A DNA stretch of 64,000 nt from Pseudomonadota bacterium (GCA_023431345.1 JAEYWK010000042.1:1-64000), one strand, 5' to 3'. Numbered from the stretch's first letter, positions 51,755-60,678 are shown. Numbers and translations are program-made. The notes: generated by a model from the sequence alone, not told the origin.

Positions 51755-53577
51755 GGCGCCTCCACGTTCAGCGCCTGCGCGGCGGCTTCGGCTTTCTTCT
51801 TTGGATCATCCGGATAGCCCCGCTCGAGCGGGCCACCCCGGCGCGGCGTCAACGAGGCGAAGGTCGCTTCACGCGACTCGACGTAGGCCTGACGGTGAGA
51901 CTTGTAGCGGTCGATCACCGTCTCGACGCCCGCCGTCATGCGGCTGGTGAAGAGGCTCGGAAACCAGCCGATCACGAAGATCAGCGCGATCAGCGGGGCG
52001 ATCGCGATGATCTCGCGCGGGTTCATGTCCTTCAGGCGCTTGTTCTTCGGGTTCGTGAGGGGGCCGAAGAACATGCGCTGCACGACCGCCAGCATGTAAA
52101 CGGCGGCGAGGATCACGCCCGCGGCGGCCAAGCCGGCTTGCAGCTTGGCGTTGCCGCCGAGCGTCGCCGACACGAAAGTGCCCATGATGATCATGAACTC
52201 GCCGACGAAGCCGTTGGTGCCGGGGACGCCGATGCTCGACATCGTCACGATCACGAACAGCGCCGCGTAGATCGGCATCACCTTCGCGAGGCCGCCGAAC
52301 TCACGCACGAGGCGCGTGTGGCGGCGATCGTAAATCACGCCGACCAAGAGGAACAGCGCGCCCGTCGAGACGCCGTGATTCAGCATCTGCAAGATGGCGC
52401 CTTCCAGGCCGGCTTGGGTAGCCGCGAAGCAGCCCAGCATCACGAAGCCCATGTGCGCGACCGACGAGTAGGCGACCAGGCGCTTCACGTCGTCTTGCTT
52501 CCAGGCCACGAGCGCGCCGTACATGATGCCGCCGCCGATCGCGAGACCGGCCAGGTTGGCGGCCGCCGCCCAGGCGGGCCCGCCGATCATGCCCATGCAG
52601 AAGCGAATGTAGCCGTACGTGCCGAGCTTGAGCAGCACGGCGGCCAGGATGATGGAGCCGCCCGTCGGCGCCTGCACGTGAGCGTCGGGCAGCCACGTGT
52701 GCAGCGGGAACATCGGCACCTTGATGGCGAACGCCGCCAAAAAGCCGAGGAAGCACAGCCAAGCCGCGGTGCGGGGCAGCACCAGGCGCGAGAGCGCCAG
52801 GTAGTCGAAGCTGGGGTAGCCGGCGACCTGGGTGTGCGTCCACACCATGTAGATGATCGCCGCCAGCATCAGCATGCTGCCGACCATCGTGTAGAGGAAG
52901 AACTTGTAGGCGGCCTTGATCTTTTCGACGCCGCCCCAGATGCCGATCATGATGATCATCGGCACCAGCATCATTTCCCAGAACACGAAGAACAGGAACA
53001 AGTCGAGCGACACGAAGCAGCCGAGCATCGCGCCGTGCAGCATCAAGAACGCGAAGCACAGGTCCTTGATGCGCGTCTTGATGGCGTTGAACGAGACGTA
53101 CAGCGCCAGCGGCGTGCTGAAGGTGCAGAGCAGCACCAGCCACAGGCTCACGCCGTCGATGGCGACGTGATAGCGGATGCCGAGCGACGGCACCCAGTCG
53201 ACGATCTGCTGGTAGTGCCAGCCGCGAGACATCGGCTGCGAGAGCAGGGCGAGCGAGACGAGCGCGTCGATACCCAGCACCCCGAACGTGAAGCGCTTGA
53301 GCAGCACCGGGGTTTGGCGGGGCAAGAACAGCAGCGCGATGGCGCCGAAGATCGGCAAAAATACGATCACGCTGAGCAGCTGAGGCCACTCGCTGGCCGT
53401 GTCGGACTCGGCGTACGGGCCGGGCCACAGGCTGCGCACGAACAAGATGGAGAGCGCGGCGGTGACGCCGATGGCGAAGCGCTCCGCTTTACCCTGTCGC
53501 CGCGGGATGATGGCGCCTGCCGCGAACGCCAGCAGGTAGGGTAGGAAATCGACTACGGCACGTTCCAGGGGGCGCAT
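51751..53577 (-). CDS. nuoM: NADH-quinone oxidoreductase subunit M
   Basis: A proton-pumping membrane subunit of complex I, 608 residues, somewhat longer than usual because of a charged C-terminal tail (about residues 555-608, YKSHRQAYVESREATF and on). Core motifs include FVFWEMMLVPMIIMIGIWGG (with the conserved Glu), FLAAFAIKVPMFPLHTWLPD, VKRLVAYSSVAHMGFVMLG and IGVPGTNGFVGEF. Its start lies 3 bp after the nuoL stop and its stop overlaps nuoN by 4 bp. Many transmembrane helices. Confidence 0.95.
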   Translation of the reverse strand: MRPLERAVVDFLPYLLAFAAGAIIPRRQGKAERFAIGVTAALSILFVRSLWPGPYAESDTASEWPQLLSVIVFLPIFGAIALLFLPRQTPVLLKRFTFGVLGIDALVSLALLSQPMSRGWHYQQIVDWVPSLGIRYHVAIDGVSLWLVLLCTFSTPLALYVSFNAIKTRIKDLCFAFLMLHGAMLGCFVSLDLFLFFVFWEMMLVPMIIMIGIWGGVEKIKAAYKFFLYTMVGSMLMLAAIIYMVWTHTQVAGYPSFDYLALSRLVLPRTAAWLCFLGFLAAFAIKVPMFPLHTWLPDAHVQAPTGGSIILAAVLLKLGTYGYIRFCMGMIGGPAWAAAANLAGLAIGGGIMYGALVAWKQDDVKRLVAYSSVAHMGFVMLGCFAATQAGLEGAILQMLNHGVSTGALFLLVGVIYDRRHTRLVREFGGLAKVMPIYAALFVIVTMSSIGVPGTNGFVGEFMIIMGTFVSATLGGNAKLQAGLAAAGVILAAVYMLAVVQRMFFGPLTNPKNKRLKDMNPREIIAIAPLIALIFVIGWFPSLFTSRMTAGVETVIDRYKSHRQAYVESREATFASLTPRRGGPLERGYPDDPKKKAEAAAQALNVEAP

Positions 53578-53580
53578 GAG

Positions 53581-56232
53581 TTACTGACCTTGAGAAGGAA
53601 GCGTGGGGTGACCGGGGGGCAACTTGGCGCCGGGCGGGAGAAGAGGCGCGGTGGGGCGCCCAGGTTGTGCGTTGCCGCCGGCAGGACGCGGCACGCCTTG
53701 CAGCCTGCCGTCCGCGCCCTGCGTCACGTCGATGGTGGTGCCACCGAAACCGGAGCGATCGGGCTTCGGACGCTCGAGCGTGAAGGTGCGAGCCGCCTTC
53801 TGACCGAAGGCGTTCTTCACCTCGAGCGCGACCGTGCGCGACTTGTCGATGTCGAGGTCGAACGAGACGCTGGCCTTGTCGCCGAAGCTCTCGCTGTCCC
53901 ATTTGCCGTCGCCATCTTCGTCCCAGCGGTACGAATAGCCGAGGCCGGGCGTCGCGGTGACGCTGTAGGCCCCCGCGGCGTGATTGGCGAGCACCTTGGC
54001 GTTCGCGTGCGGTGCGACCAGGAACCAACCGACGAGGCCGACGCCCACGACCATGACGGCGGCGTAGGCTTGAATGCGCCCGGTTTGCAGCTGGCGCAGG
54101 ACGCTGCCGCTGCTGCGGACGACGAACGCCGACAGCTTGGCGAGGATACCGTCGACGATCCACTTGTCGGCCCACGCACCGAACTCAGCGAGCGAATCGA
54201 CCGCGCCGATGACCGTCTCCTCGTAGAGCTCGTCGACGCGCCACTTGTCGTACACCAGCTGGTGGAAGCGCGGGAACGCCTCGGTGAAGGAGCGAGCGGG
54301 CTCGCCCTTCATTTGCACGTAGATGTAGTACGCGCCGCCCGCGCCGATGGCGACCGCCACCAGCGCCAGACCGAGGAACGTGGGCAGCAGGTGCTCGGCG
54401 CCCTCGATGACGCGCACGCTCTGCTGCGCGCTGTCGAACACCGGGTGCAGGAAGTGATGCAGCGGCATGTCGTCGGCGTGCCAGCCGATGATCTCGAGCG
54501 CGCCGGGGTTCAGGAAGCCGCCGAACAAGGCCAGGGCCCCCAGGATCGCCAGCGGCAGCCACATCTGCCAGGGCGACTCGTGCGGCTTGGGACCCTCGAG
54601 CGGCTCGTCCGAGTGGTGATGATCGTGGTGATCGTGGCCGTGAGCGTGCTCAGGCGCTTTCCAGTTCTTGACGATCGTCCAGCCCTTGAACTCCCCGAAG
54701 AAGGTGCCGATGAACAGCCGCGTCATGTAGAACGCGGTCATGATCGCGCCGGCGAAGCCGAGGGCGTAGAGCAGCGTGCCGCCCCACTTCGGCCACTCGA
54801 AGGCGTCTTGCACGCCGGCGGGCGTCGCGACGTACGAGCTGTAAGCCTTCAGTAGGATTTCGTCCTTCGAGAAGAAGCCGCTCGTCCCCGGGATGCCGAT
54901 GATCGCGGCCCACGACACGGCGAACGTCGCGAACGTGTACGGCATGTACTTCCGCAGGCCGCCCATGTTGCGCATGTCTTGCGACGCATCCGTGTCGTGG
55001 ATGCGGGCGTGCATGGCGTGGATCACCGAGCCGGCGCCGAGGAACATGCAGGCCTTGAAGAAGGCGTGCGTGAGGACGTGGAAGAAGCCGGCCGTAAAGG
55101 CCCCGACGCCCACGCCCAAGAACATGTAGCCGAGCTGGCTGACGGTGGAGTACGCCAGCACCTTCTTGATGTCGTTTTGCGCGAACGCGATCGTCGCGGC
55201 GAGCACGGCGGTGAGGGCACCGGTGAGGGCGACGACGAACATGGCGGCGGGGCTGAGCACGAACACGCTCGCGGTCCGGCACACCAAGTAAATGCCCGCC
55301 GTCACCATGGTGGCGGCGTGAATCAGCGCGCTGACCGGGGTGGGGCCCGCCATCGCGTCGGGTAGCCAGACGTACAGCGGCAGCTGGGCGCTCTTGCCGG
55401 CGGCGCCGAGGAACAGGAACAAGCCGACCAGCGTCGCGGCGGTCGCGGTGCGCGGCGTGTTGATCCAAGCCGCCCAGCCGTCGGGCAGCACGCTGGCGAG
55501 CGGCACGTGATCACCGAGCGGCCAGATCTGCACCTCTTGGAGCAGGTTCTGGCGCGCGCCGTGGATGCCCGACCAATCGAGCGCGCCGCAGTAATAGAGG
55601 AGCAGGCCCATCGCCACCAGCAGGCCGAAGTCGCCGATGCGGTTGGTGATGAAGGCCTTCTTGCCGGCGGCGGCGTTCTTGTCTTCGCCGAACCAGAAGC
55701 CGATGAGCAGGTAGCTACACAGACCCACGCCTTCCCAGCCGATGAAGAGCACCGGCAAGCTGTCGCCCAAGATGAGCACCAGCATCGAGAAGATGAACAG
55801 GTTCAGGTAGGTGAAAAAGCGGTAAAAACCGGGGTCTTCCTCCATGTACTTCGACGAGTACAGGTGGATGAGGAAGCCGATGCCGGTGACGATCAGCGCC
55901 ATCGTGCCCGACAGCGCGTCGACCGAGAGCGAGACCCACAGCGAGGTGATCCCCTCACCTTGGCGCGCCGAGAGCGAGAGCTTCATCCACTCCCAGCCCT
56001 GCCAAACCAGCTTGCCCCCGCCTTCGTGCTGGTGATGACGCAGGACGAAGAAGGTGACGACGGCGAACAGGAAGGAGACGAAAACCGTGCCGAGCCCCAT
56101 CAGCGTGACGGCTTCGCGCCCGAGGCGCTTGCCGAACACGCCGTTCACGATGGCGCCCAGCAGCGGGAGCAGCACGATGAACGCGAGGAGCGTGAAATCC
56201 GAAGCTGGAAAGAGCTGTTCTAAGGCGTGCAT
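53581..56232 (-). CDS. nuoL: NADH-quinone oxidoreductase subunit L with a PKD-like C-terminal extension
   Basis: A complex I proton-pumping subunit of 883 residues, far longer than the usual 600-700. The core (about 1-740) has GWEGVGLCSYLLIGFWF (with the essential Glu), LYVWLPDAMAGPTPVSALIH, IKKVLAYSTVSQLGYMFLG, and GIPGTSGFFSKDEIL. A His-rich loop (HAHGHDHHDHHHSDEP) lies near residue 530. After a helix (AVMVVGVGLVGWFLVAP), residues 751-820 resemble a PKD domain: YSYRWDEDGDGKWDSESFG, then TVALEVKNAFGQKAARTFTL. A Pro-rich tail ends the protein. The extension is in frame with no interruption, so it looks real. Confidence 0.93.
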   Translation of the reverse strand: MHALEQLFPASDFTLLAFIVLLPLLGAIVNGVFGKRLGREAVTLMGLGTVFVSFLFAVVTFFVLRHHQHEGGGKLVWQGWEWMKLSLSARQGEGITSLWVSLSVDALSGTMALIVTGIGFLIHLYSSKYMEEDPGFYRFFTYLNLFIFSMLVLILGDSLPVLFIGWEGVGLCSYLLIGFWFGEDKNAAAGKKAFITNRIGDFGLLVAMGLLLYYCGALDWSGIHGARQNLLQEVQIWPLGDHVPLASVLPDGWAAWINTPRTATAATLVGLFLFLGAAGKSAQLPLYVWLPDAMAGPTPVSALIHAATMVTAGIYLVCRTASVFVLSPAAMFVVALTGALTAVLAATIAFAQNDIKKVLAYSTVSQLGYMFLGVGVGAFTAGFFHVLTHAFFKACMFLGAGSVIHAMHARIHDTDASQDMRNMGGLRKYMPYTFATFAVSWAAIIGIPGTSGFFSKDEILLKAYSSYVATPAGVQDAFEWPKWGGTLLYALGFAGAIMTAFYMTRLFIGTFFGEFKGWTIVKNWKAPEHAHGHDHHDHHHSDEPLEGPKPHESPWQMWLPLAILGALALFGGFLNPGALEIIGWHADDMPLHHFLHPVFDSAQQSVRVIEGAEHLLPTFLGLALVAVAIGAGGAYYIYVQMKGEPARSFTEAFPRFHQLVYDKWRVDELYEETVIGAVDSLAEFGAWADKWIVDGILAKLSAFVVRSSGSVLRQLQTGRIQAYAAVMVVGVGLVGWFLVAPHANAKVLANHAAGAYSVTATPGLGYSYRWDEDGDGKWDSESFGDKASVSFDLDIDKSRTVALEVKNAFGQKAARTFTLERPKPDRSGFGGTTIDVTQGADGRLQGVPRPAGGNAQPGRPTAPLLPPGAKLPPGHPTLPSQGQ

Positions 56233-56245
56233 AGAGGGTGGTTCC

Positions 56246-56563
56246 TCAGTGACGGAGCTGGTCCGCGTCGTCGCTGAATACCGACTGCTTCAAGCGATAA
56301 AACGACAGCACGATGGCGAGGCCGACGGCAACCTCCGCCGCTGCCACGGCGATGATGAAGAAGGAGAAGACCTGGCCGTTCATGTCCCCGACGTGACGGC
56401 GGTTGAAGGCGACCAGCACCAGGTTCACGGCGTTGAGCATCAGCTCCACGCTCATGAGCTGAACCAGCACGTTGCGGCGCACCAAGAAGCCGATGCCGCC
56501 GATGGTGAAGATGACGGACGCGAGCAGGACGTAATGCTCGACCACGTTGCCGAGGATGTTCAT
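56246..56563 (-). CDS. nuoK: NADH-quinone oxidoreductase subunit K
   Basis: A small membrane subunit of complex I, 105 residues, three transmembrane helices. The sequence shows the family's EHYVLLASVIFTIGGIGFLV, then VQLMSVELMLNAVNLVLVAF with the conserved Glu and Asn, and VFSFFIIAVAAAEVAVGLAI with the second Glu. Its start overlaps the nuoJ stop by one base (TGATG). nuoL follows 13 bp after its stop. Confidence 0.96.
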   Translation of the reverse strand: MNILGNVVEHYVLLASVIFTIGGIGFLVRRNVLVQLMSVELMLNAVNLVLVAFNRRHVGDMNGQVFSFFIIAVAAAEVAVGLAIVLSFYRLKQSVFSDDADQLRH

Positions 56564-57177
56564 CAGAGCTCCTCCCCCGTGAGCGGGCGCCCCGCGTCAC
56601 GCGGGTGCAGAGGACCGTGAAACAAGCGCCTGGTCGCGCTGGGGCTCTGCTTCTGCTTGCGGGGCTGGTGCCGGCTGCGCGCCACCGCGATGGCGCCCAC
56701 GACGGCGACGATCAGCAGCGCCGTCGTCAGCTCGAAGGGAACCACGGCTTTGGTGAACAGGTGCGTGCCGATTGCCTCGACGCTGCCGTGCTCGGCGCCG
56801 ACGTGGGCGAAGCGCGGCGGCTCGTCGGCGGCTTGCAAGACGAGCACCAGGGTGACGGCCGCGATCGCGGCCATCAAGCCCCCGGCGAGCGCGCGTGACA
56901 GACGCGCCTTCGGCTCCGTCTTCTGCTCCGCGCCCGCGTCGGGCCCGAGCAGCATGATCACGAACACGAACAGCACGACGACGGCGCCGGCGTAAACGAT
57001 CAGCTGAATCGCGGCCAGGAACTGGGCGTTGAGCTTGAGGAACAAGCCCGCGATGCCGACGATGGTCAAGAGCAGGCCCATCGCACCACGGATCGGGTTC
57101 TTGGCGAGGACCGTGCACAGCGCGCCGACGAGCGACGCGATGCCGCACAGCGCGAAGAAGATGTTCCCCACAGTCAT
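56563..57177 (-). CDS. nuoJ: NADH-quinone oxidoreductase subunit J
   Basis: A membrane subunit of complex I, 204 residues with about five helices. It includes PIRGAMGLLLTIVGIAGLFL and LIVYAGAVVVLFVFVIMLLG, which match the family; the latter helix holds the pi-bulge region in known structures. The C-terminal 35 residues are basic (SRHQPRKQKQSPSATRRLFH) and extend past the core. The start overlaps the nuoF stop by 4 bp and its stop overlaps nuoK by one base. Confidence 0.94.
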   Translation of the reverse strand: MTVGNIFFALCGIASLVGALCTVLAKNPIRGAMGLLLTIVGIAGLFLKLNAQFLAAIQLIVYAGAVVVLFVFVIMLLGPDAGAEQKTEPKARLSRALAGGLMAAIAAVTLVLVLQAADEPPRFAHVGAEHGSVEAIGTHLFTKAVVPFELTTALLIVAVVGAIAVARSRHQPRKQKQSPSATRRLFHGPLHPRDAGRPLTGEEL

Positions 57178-58517
57178 AGCGTGAGCCTTCCGGTCTGCGA
57201 TTTACCGCCCGTGTGGACGTAGTCCTCGAGCTGCTTTCTGAACTTGCGCACGAAGGCCAGAGCCGGCTGCGCCGCGCCGTCGCCGAAGGCGCAGATGGTG
57301 TTGCCCGTGATGTCGGAGGCGATCTCCGAGATTTGGTCGAGCTCGGCGATGCTACCCTTGCCCTCGACGATCTTGTTCAAGATGCGCTCGATCCAGCCGC
57401 AGCCTTCGCGGCAGGGCGTGCACTGACCGCACGACTCGTGACGGTAGAAGCGCATCACGTTGTGCAGCGCGAGGACGGGATCGGTCGCGTCGCTCATCAC
57501 CGTGGCGCAGCAGGTGCCGAGCATGCTGCCCGCGCCGCGGAAGGTGTCGACGCCGAGCGGCAGGTCCAAGAACGACTTGCCGTTCCACGGCTCGAGCCGC
57601 GGGTCCGACGAGCTCACGAGCTCGTCCGCGAGGTGCACGGGGCACGACGAGCCGCCGGGGATGACGGCGAGCAGCTGCTTGTCGCCGAGGATGCCCCCGC
57701 CCAGGTCGTAGATGAGCTCGCGCAGCGTGAGGCCGACGCAGGCCTCGTACAGGCCCGGCTTCTTCACGTGGCCGCTCACGCCGAACAGGCGCGCGCCACC
57801 GTCGTTGATGCCGTGCAGCGCCGAGAGCTTGCTGAACTCGTCGCCGCCGACCTCGAACACGGTCGGCGCGATCGCGATCGTCTCGACGTTGTTCACGGTG
57901 CTCGGATTACCGAACGCGCCGTACTGCGCCGGGAACGGCGGCTTGAGGCGCGGCTCACCACGGCGCCCTTCGAGCGAGTTGAGCAGGGCCGTCTCTTCAC
58001 CGCAGATGTACGCGCCCGCGCCGGTGTGGACGTAGACCTCCATCTCGTAGTCTTTGCCGAACGGACGCTTGCCGAGGTAGCCCTTGGCCCGCGCTTCGTG
58101 GATGGCTCCCCACAGCCGCTCCTTCGAGAGGTGCAGCTCATCGCGCACGTAGATGTAGGCGGCGTGGGCCCCGATCGCGTAGGCGCCGATGATGCAGCCT
58201 TCGACGAGCGAGTGCGGATTCATCTCCATGATGGAGCGATCTTTGAAGGTGCCGGGCTCGCCCTCGTCCGCGTTCACGACCAGGTAGTGAGGCTTCTTCA
58301 CCTCCTTCGGCATGAAGCTCCACTTCGTGCCGCAATCGAAGCCGGCGCCGCCGCGGCCGCGGATGTGCGCCTTCTTCATCTCGTCGATGACTTGGTCGCG
58401 CGTCATGCCGAGCGCTTTGCGCACTCCGCGATATCCGCCGGCGGCTTCGTACGCGGCGAGCTTGTGGCTGTCGGGCTTGCCGTAAGAGTGGCTGAGATAG
58501 TTGGTGAGCTTGATCAT
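57174..58517 (-). CDS. nuoF: NADH-quinone oxidoreductase subunit F
   Basis: The NADH-binding, FMN and [4Fe-4S] subunit of complex I, 447 residues. It has the nucleotide and flavin motif IRGRGGAGFDCGTKWSF, NADEGEPGTFKDR, YICGEETALLNSLEGRRGEP, and the cluster-binding ESCGQCTPCREGCGWI with three Cys plus a later Cys in ITGNTICAFGDGA. The start ATG opens the conserved protein. It is followed by nuoJ with a 4-bp overlap, so nuoG, nuoH and nuoI, which normally lie between F and J, are missing here. Confidence 0.96.
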   Translation of the reverse strand: MIKLTNYLSHSYGKPDSHKLAAYEAAGGYRGVRKALGMTRDQVIDEMKKAHIRGRGGAGFDCGTKWSFMPKEVKKPHYLVVNADEGEPGTFKDRSIMEMNPHSLVEGCIIGAYAIGAHAAYIYVRDELHLSKERLWGAIHEARAKGYLGKRPFGKDYEMEVYVHTGAGAYICGEETALLNSLEGRRGEPRLKPPFPAQYGAFGNPSTVNNVETIAIAPTVFEVGGDEFSKLSALHGINDGGARLFGVSGHVKKPGLYEACVGLTLRELIYDLGGGILGDKQLLAVIPGGSSCPVHLADELVSSSDPRLEPWNGKSFLDLPLGVDTFRGAGSMLGTCCATVMSDATDPVLALHNVMRFYRHESCGQCTPCREGCGWIERILNKIVEGKGSIAELDQISEIASDITGNTICAFGDGAAQPALAFVRKFRKQLEDYVHTGGKSQTGRLTL

Positions 58518-58526
58518 GGCGGTCCG

Positions 58527-59012
58527 TCAACCTCCCGCGATCAGGCGGTCGAGGATGCGATCGACTTCTTGAGTCGTGAGGTTCTCGTGGTAGCGCTTGT
58601 CGACCTGCATCACTGGAGCGGTGCCGCACGCGGCCAAGCACTCGGCGGTGCGCAGGGTGATGCGCCCGTCTTTCGTGGTCTCGCCGACGTGGACGCCGAG
58701 TCGCTTCTCACAGTGCTTGACCAGATCTTCGGCGCCGCGGAGCGCGCACGACAGCGTGTGGCAAACCCACACTTGATGCTTGCCGGGCTTCTTCTGATTG
58801 AACAGCGTGTAGAAGGTGACGACGCCTTGCACGTGCGCCGTCGACAGCTCGAGGCGCTGAGCGACGAACGCGATGACGTCCTCGGAAACCCAGTTCTCGT
58901 TGGCGTCCTGACAGAGATGCAGCGCGGGGATGCACGCCGCCATCTTGTTGGGGTAACGCGAGAGAATGTCTTCGAGCTGCCGCTCTTGCTCTGCGTTGAG
59001 AGCGAATGCCAT
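58527..59012 (-). CDS. nuoE: NADH-quinone oxidoreductase subunit E
   Basis: The [2Fe-2S] subunit of complex I that sits beside NuoF, 161 residues. The four cluster cysteines are in VCHTLSCALRGAED (C-x4-C) and AECLAACGTAPVM (C-x3-C), the family pattern. The ATG at 59012 (MAFALNAEQERQ) matches the family start; longer frames upstream are rejected because they lack homology and overlap the presumed promoter. It lies 9 bp before nuoF and is the first gene of this nuo run. Confidence 0.95.
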   Translation of the reverse strand: MAFALNAEQERQLEDILSRYPNKMAACIPALHLCQDANENWVSEDVIAFVAQRLELSTAHVQGVVTFYTLFNQKKPGKHQVWVCHTLSCALRGAEDLVKHCEKRLGVHVGETTKDGRITLRTAECLAACGTAPVMQVDKRYHENLTTQEVDRILDRLIAGG

Positions 59013-59349
59013 TAACGTTTTCCGGGCTGGTCTCGGGCTAGAAGCGCTAGCGATCCGAGCTCTGGTTGCATGAATTTTTTGGAGAATTTTGCCCGGGGGC
59101 CGGGCCGGCGAGGCGAACCGTAGTGATCCGCAAAGCGGGGTGTCAAGGCAGATTCCCGGGAACGTGCCCGCGCCCAAAAACCGGTCCAACGTTCGACTCA
59201 CGAGTGGCGGATCCGGCCTCCCATCCGAGCCGCCACCATCGAGGAGCGCGCCGCGCCCTGATGCAACATAGCCCTACGTCACCCTTGAGAAATTGACGGG
59301 GCGCAAGGTAGGCTCGGGGCCCCATTAAACCTCTGAGGGAGGTCTTCGA
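59013..59349. other. Intergenic region between nuoE and the zinc-ribbon protein gene
   Basis: This 337-bp gap between divergent genes has no supported gene. It contains the candidate nuoE promoter on the minus strand, an AT-rich block at about 59070-59092, and the plus-strand Shine-Dalgarno gggagg just before 59350. A ttgacg at about 59293 could be part of the plus-strand promoter, but no matching -10 element is clear. Confidence 0.6.
59117..59146 (-). promoter_or_regulatory. Candidate promoter of the nuoE operon
   Basis: On the minus strand, a perfect -35 TTGACA (59141-59146) is followed after 18 bp by a -10-like TACGGT (59117-59122). Transcription would start near 59110, leaving a leader of about 98 nt before the nuoE ATG that contains an AT-rich stretch (aattttttggagaatttt on the plus strand). 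Confidence 0.4.
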
Positions 59350-60678
59350 GTGTTTTGTCCGAACTGTGGGACTGAGAACGAGGAAGCGGCGACAACCTGC
59401 AAGAAGTGCGGGTTCAGCCTGAAAGGTGCCGCTGCCCCGAAGTTCAAGGGCACGATGCTGATGATGAACGCGCCGACGGGCTTGAAGCCCGGCGCCCCGG
59501 CGCCCGGCGCCCCGGCGCCCGCGCCAGCAGCGCCCGCCCCAGCTGCTCCAGCTCCCGCGGCTGCACCCGCAGCTCCACCCGCCGGCGCGCCCCGCCCGCA
59601 ATTGAAGGGCACGATGCTCGGCGTCGCGCCGCCCTCCTTTGGTGCACCGCAGCCGCAGGCAGCTCCGCCCGCGCCCGCCGGTTTCGGGCCCCCGCCTGCT
59701 GGGCCCGGCGCATTTGGCCCGCCGCCTGGTGGTCCTGCTCCGGCAGCGCCCGCCCCCGGAGGCTTTGGTCCCCCGCCCGGCGCACCTGGAGGCTTTGGCC
59801 CGCCGCCAGGTGGCGCACCGGCGCCGAGCCCTTATGGCGCGCCACCCGCGCCGTCGCCGGGGGTCGTCGATCAACCGGTCAATCCGCTCGGCGGCACGAT
59901 GGTCGCCGACGCGGGCGCCTACAATCCCTACGGCCAGCCGCCGCAAGGCGGTTTCGGCGGTCCGGCGCCCGCGGCGCCACCCGCGGCGGGCGGCTACGGC
60001 GCTCCTCCCGCCGCTCCGGGCGGCTACGGCGCTCCCGACGCGGGCAGCGGTTACGGCGCCCCTGACGCGGGGGGTGGCTACGGCGCTCCTCCTCCTCCTC
60101 CTGGTGGTGGTGGTGGTGGTGGCTACGGCGCTCCTCCTCCTGGTGGCGGCTACGGCGGGCCGCCCGTCGGTGGCGCTCCCCCCGGCGGCTACGGTGGCCC
60201 GTCTGCGGGCGGCGGCTACGGCGGCGCACCAGCTCCAGGCGGCTACGGCCAACCAGGCGGTTTCGGCGCTCAGCCGTCGCCGGCCGGCGGCTTCGGCGGC
60301 ATGCCGGGCGGCGGCGCACCGCTCGTCGCGAGCGGCGCGGGCGGCCGCCCCATCGGGCAAACGCGCAACCCCGTCATGGTGCTCGTCATCGGCATGGTGT
60401 GCTTCGTCTACGCCATCATTCAGATGTGGCAGATGCTCAATGAGCTGAAGGCCTACCGCGGCAAAGACGACATCAACCCGATCATGATGTTCGTGCCGAT
60501 CCTGAACATCATCATGTTCTGGGGTTTGCCAGAGAAGGTGCTCGAGGCCAAGCAGATGGCGGGCGTGCCGAACCCGAGCGTGCCGCATCCCATCCTCTAC
60601 TTGTTCCTCAACAGCTACTTCCTGTCGTCGGACCTGAACGAGGTTTGGCAAGCGGCAGGCGGCGGCCAGCCCCAGTAA
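59350..60678 (+). CDS. Zinc-ribbon protein with a long Pro/Ala/Gly linker and a DUF4234-like membrane domain
   Basis: A 442-residue protein starting at a GTG with a clean gggagg Shine-Dalgarno, spaced 7 nt. Residues 3-21 form a zinc ribbon (CPNCGTENEEAATTCKKCG). Residues 25-330 are low-complexity Pro/Ala, then Gly/Tyr-rich (repeats of GGYGAP, GGYGG). Residues 345-435 look like a DUF4234-type membrane domain: PVMVLVIGMVCFVYAIIQMW, INPIMMFVPILNIIMFWGL, and HPILYLFLNSYFLSSDLNEV. The linker begins with FKGTML, LKGTML and LGGTMV at about residues 33, 86 and 179. The function is unknown; it is probably a membrane-bound sensor or scaffold. Confidence 0.9.
   Translation: MFCPNCGTENEEAATTCKKCGFSLKGAAAPKFKGTMLMMNAPTGLKPGAPAPGAPAPAPAAPAPAAPAPAAAPAAPPAGAPRPQLKGTMLGVAPPSFGAPQPQAAPPAPAGFGPPPAGPGAFGPPPGGPAPAAPAPGGFGPPPGAPGGFGPPPGGAPAPSPYGAPPAPSPGVVDQPVNPLGGTMVADAGAYNPYGQPPQGGFGGPAPAAPPAAGGYGAPPAAPGGYGAPDAGSGYGAPDAGGGYGAPPPPPGGGGGGGYGAPPPGGGYGGPPVGGAPPGGYGGPSAGGGYGGAPAPGGYGQPGGFGAQPSPAGGFGGMPGGGAPLVASGAGGRPIGQTRNPVMVLVIGMVCFVYAIIQMWQMLNELKAYRGKDDINPIMMFVPILNIIMFWGLPEKVLEAKQMAGVPNPSVPHPILYLFLNSYFLSSDLNEVWQAAGGGQPQ

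Noticed and set aside
59143..60651. A 502-residue minus-strand open frame over the zinc-ribbon protein gene
   Set aside because: It mirrors the Gly/Pro-rich coding strand, is Arg/Ala-rich, and has no ribosome binding site or domain.
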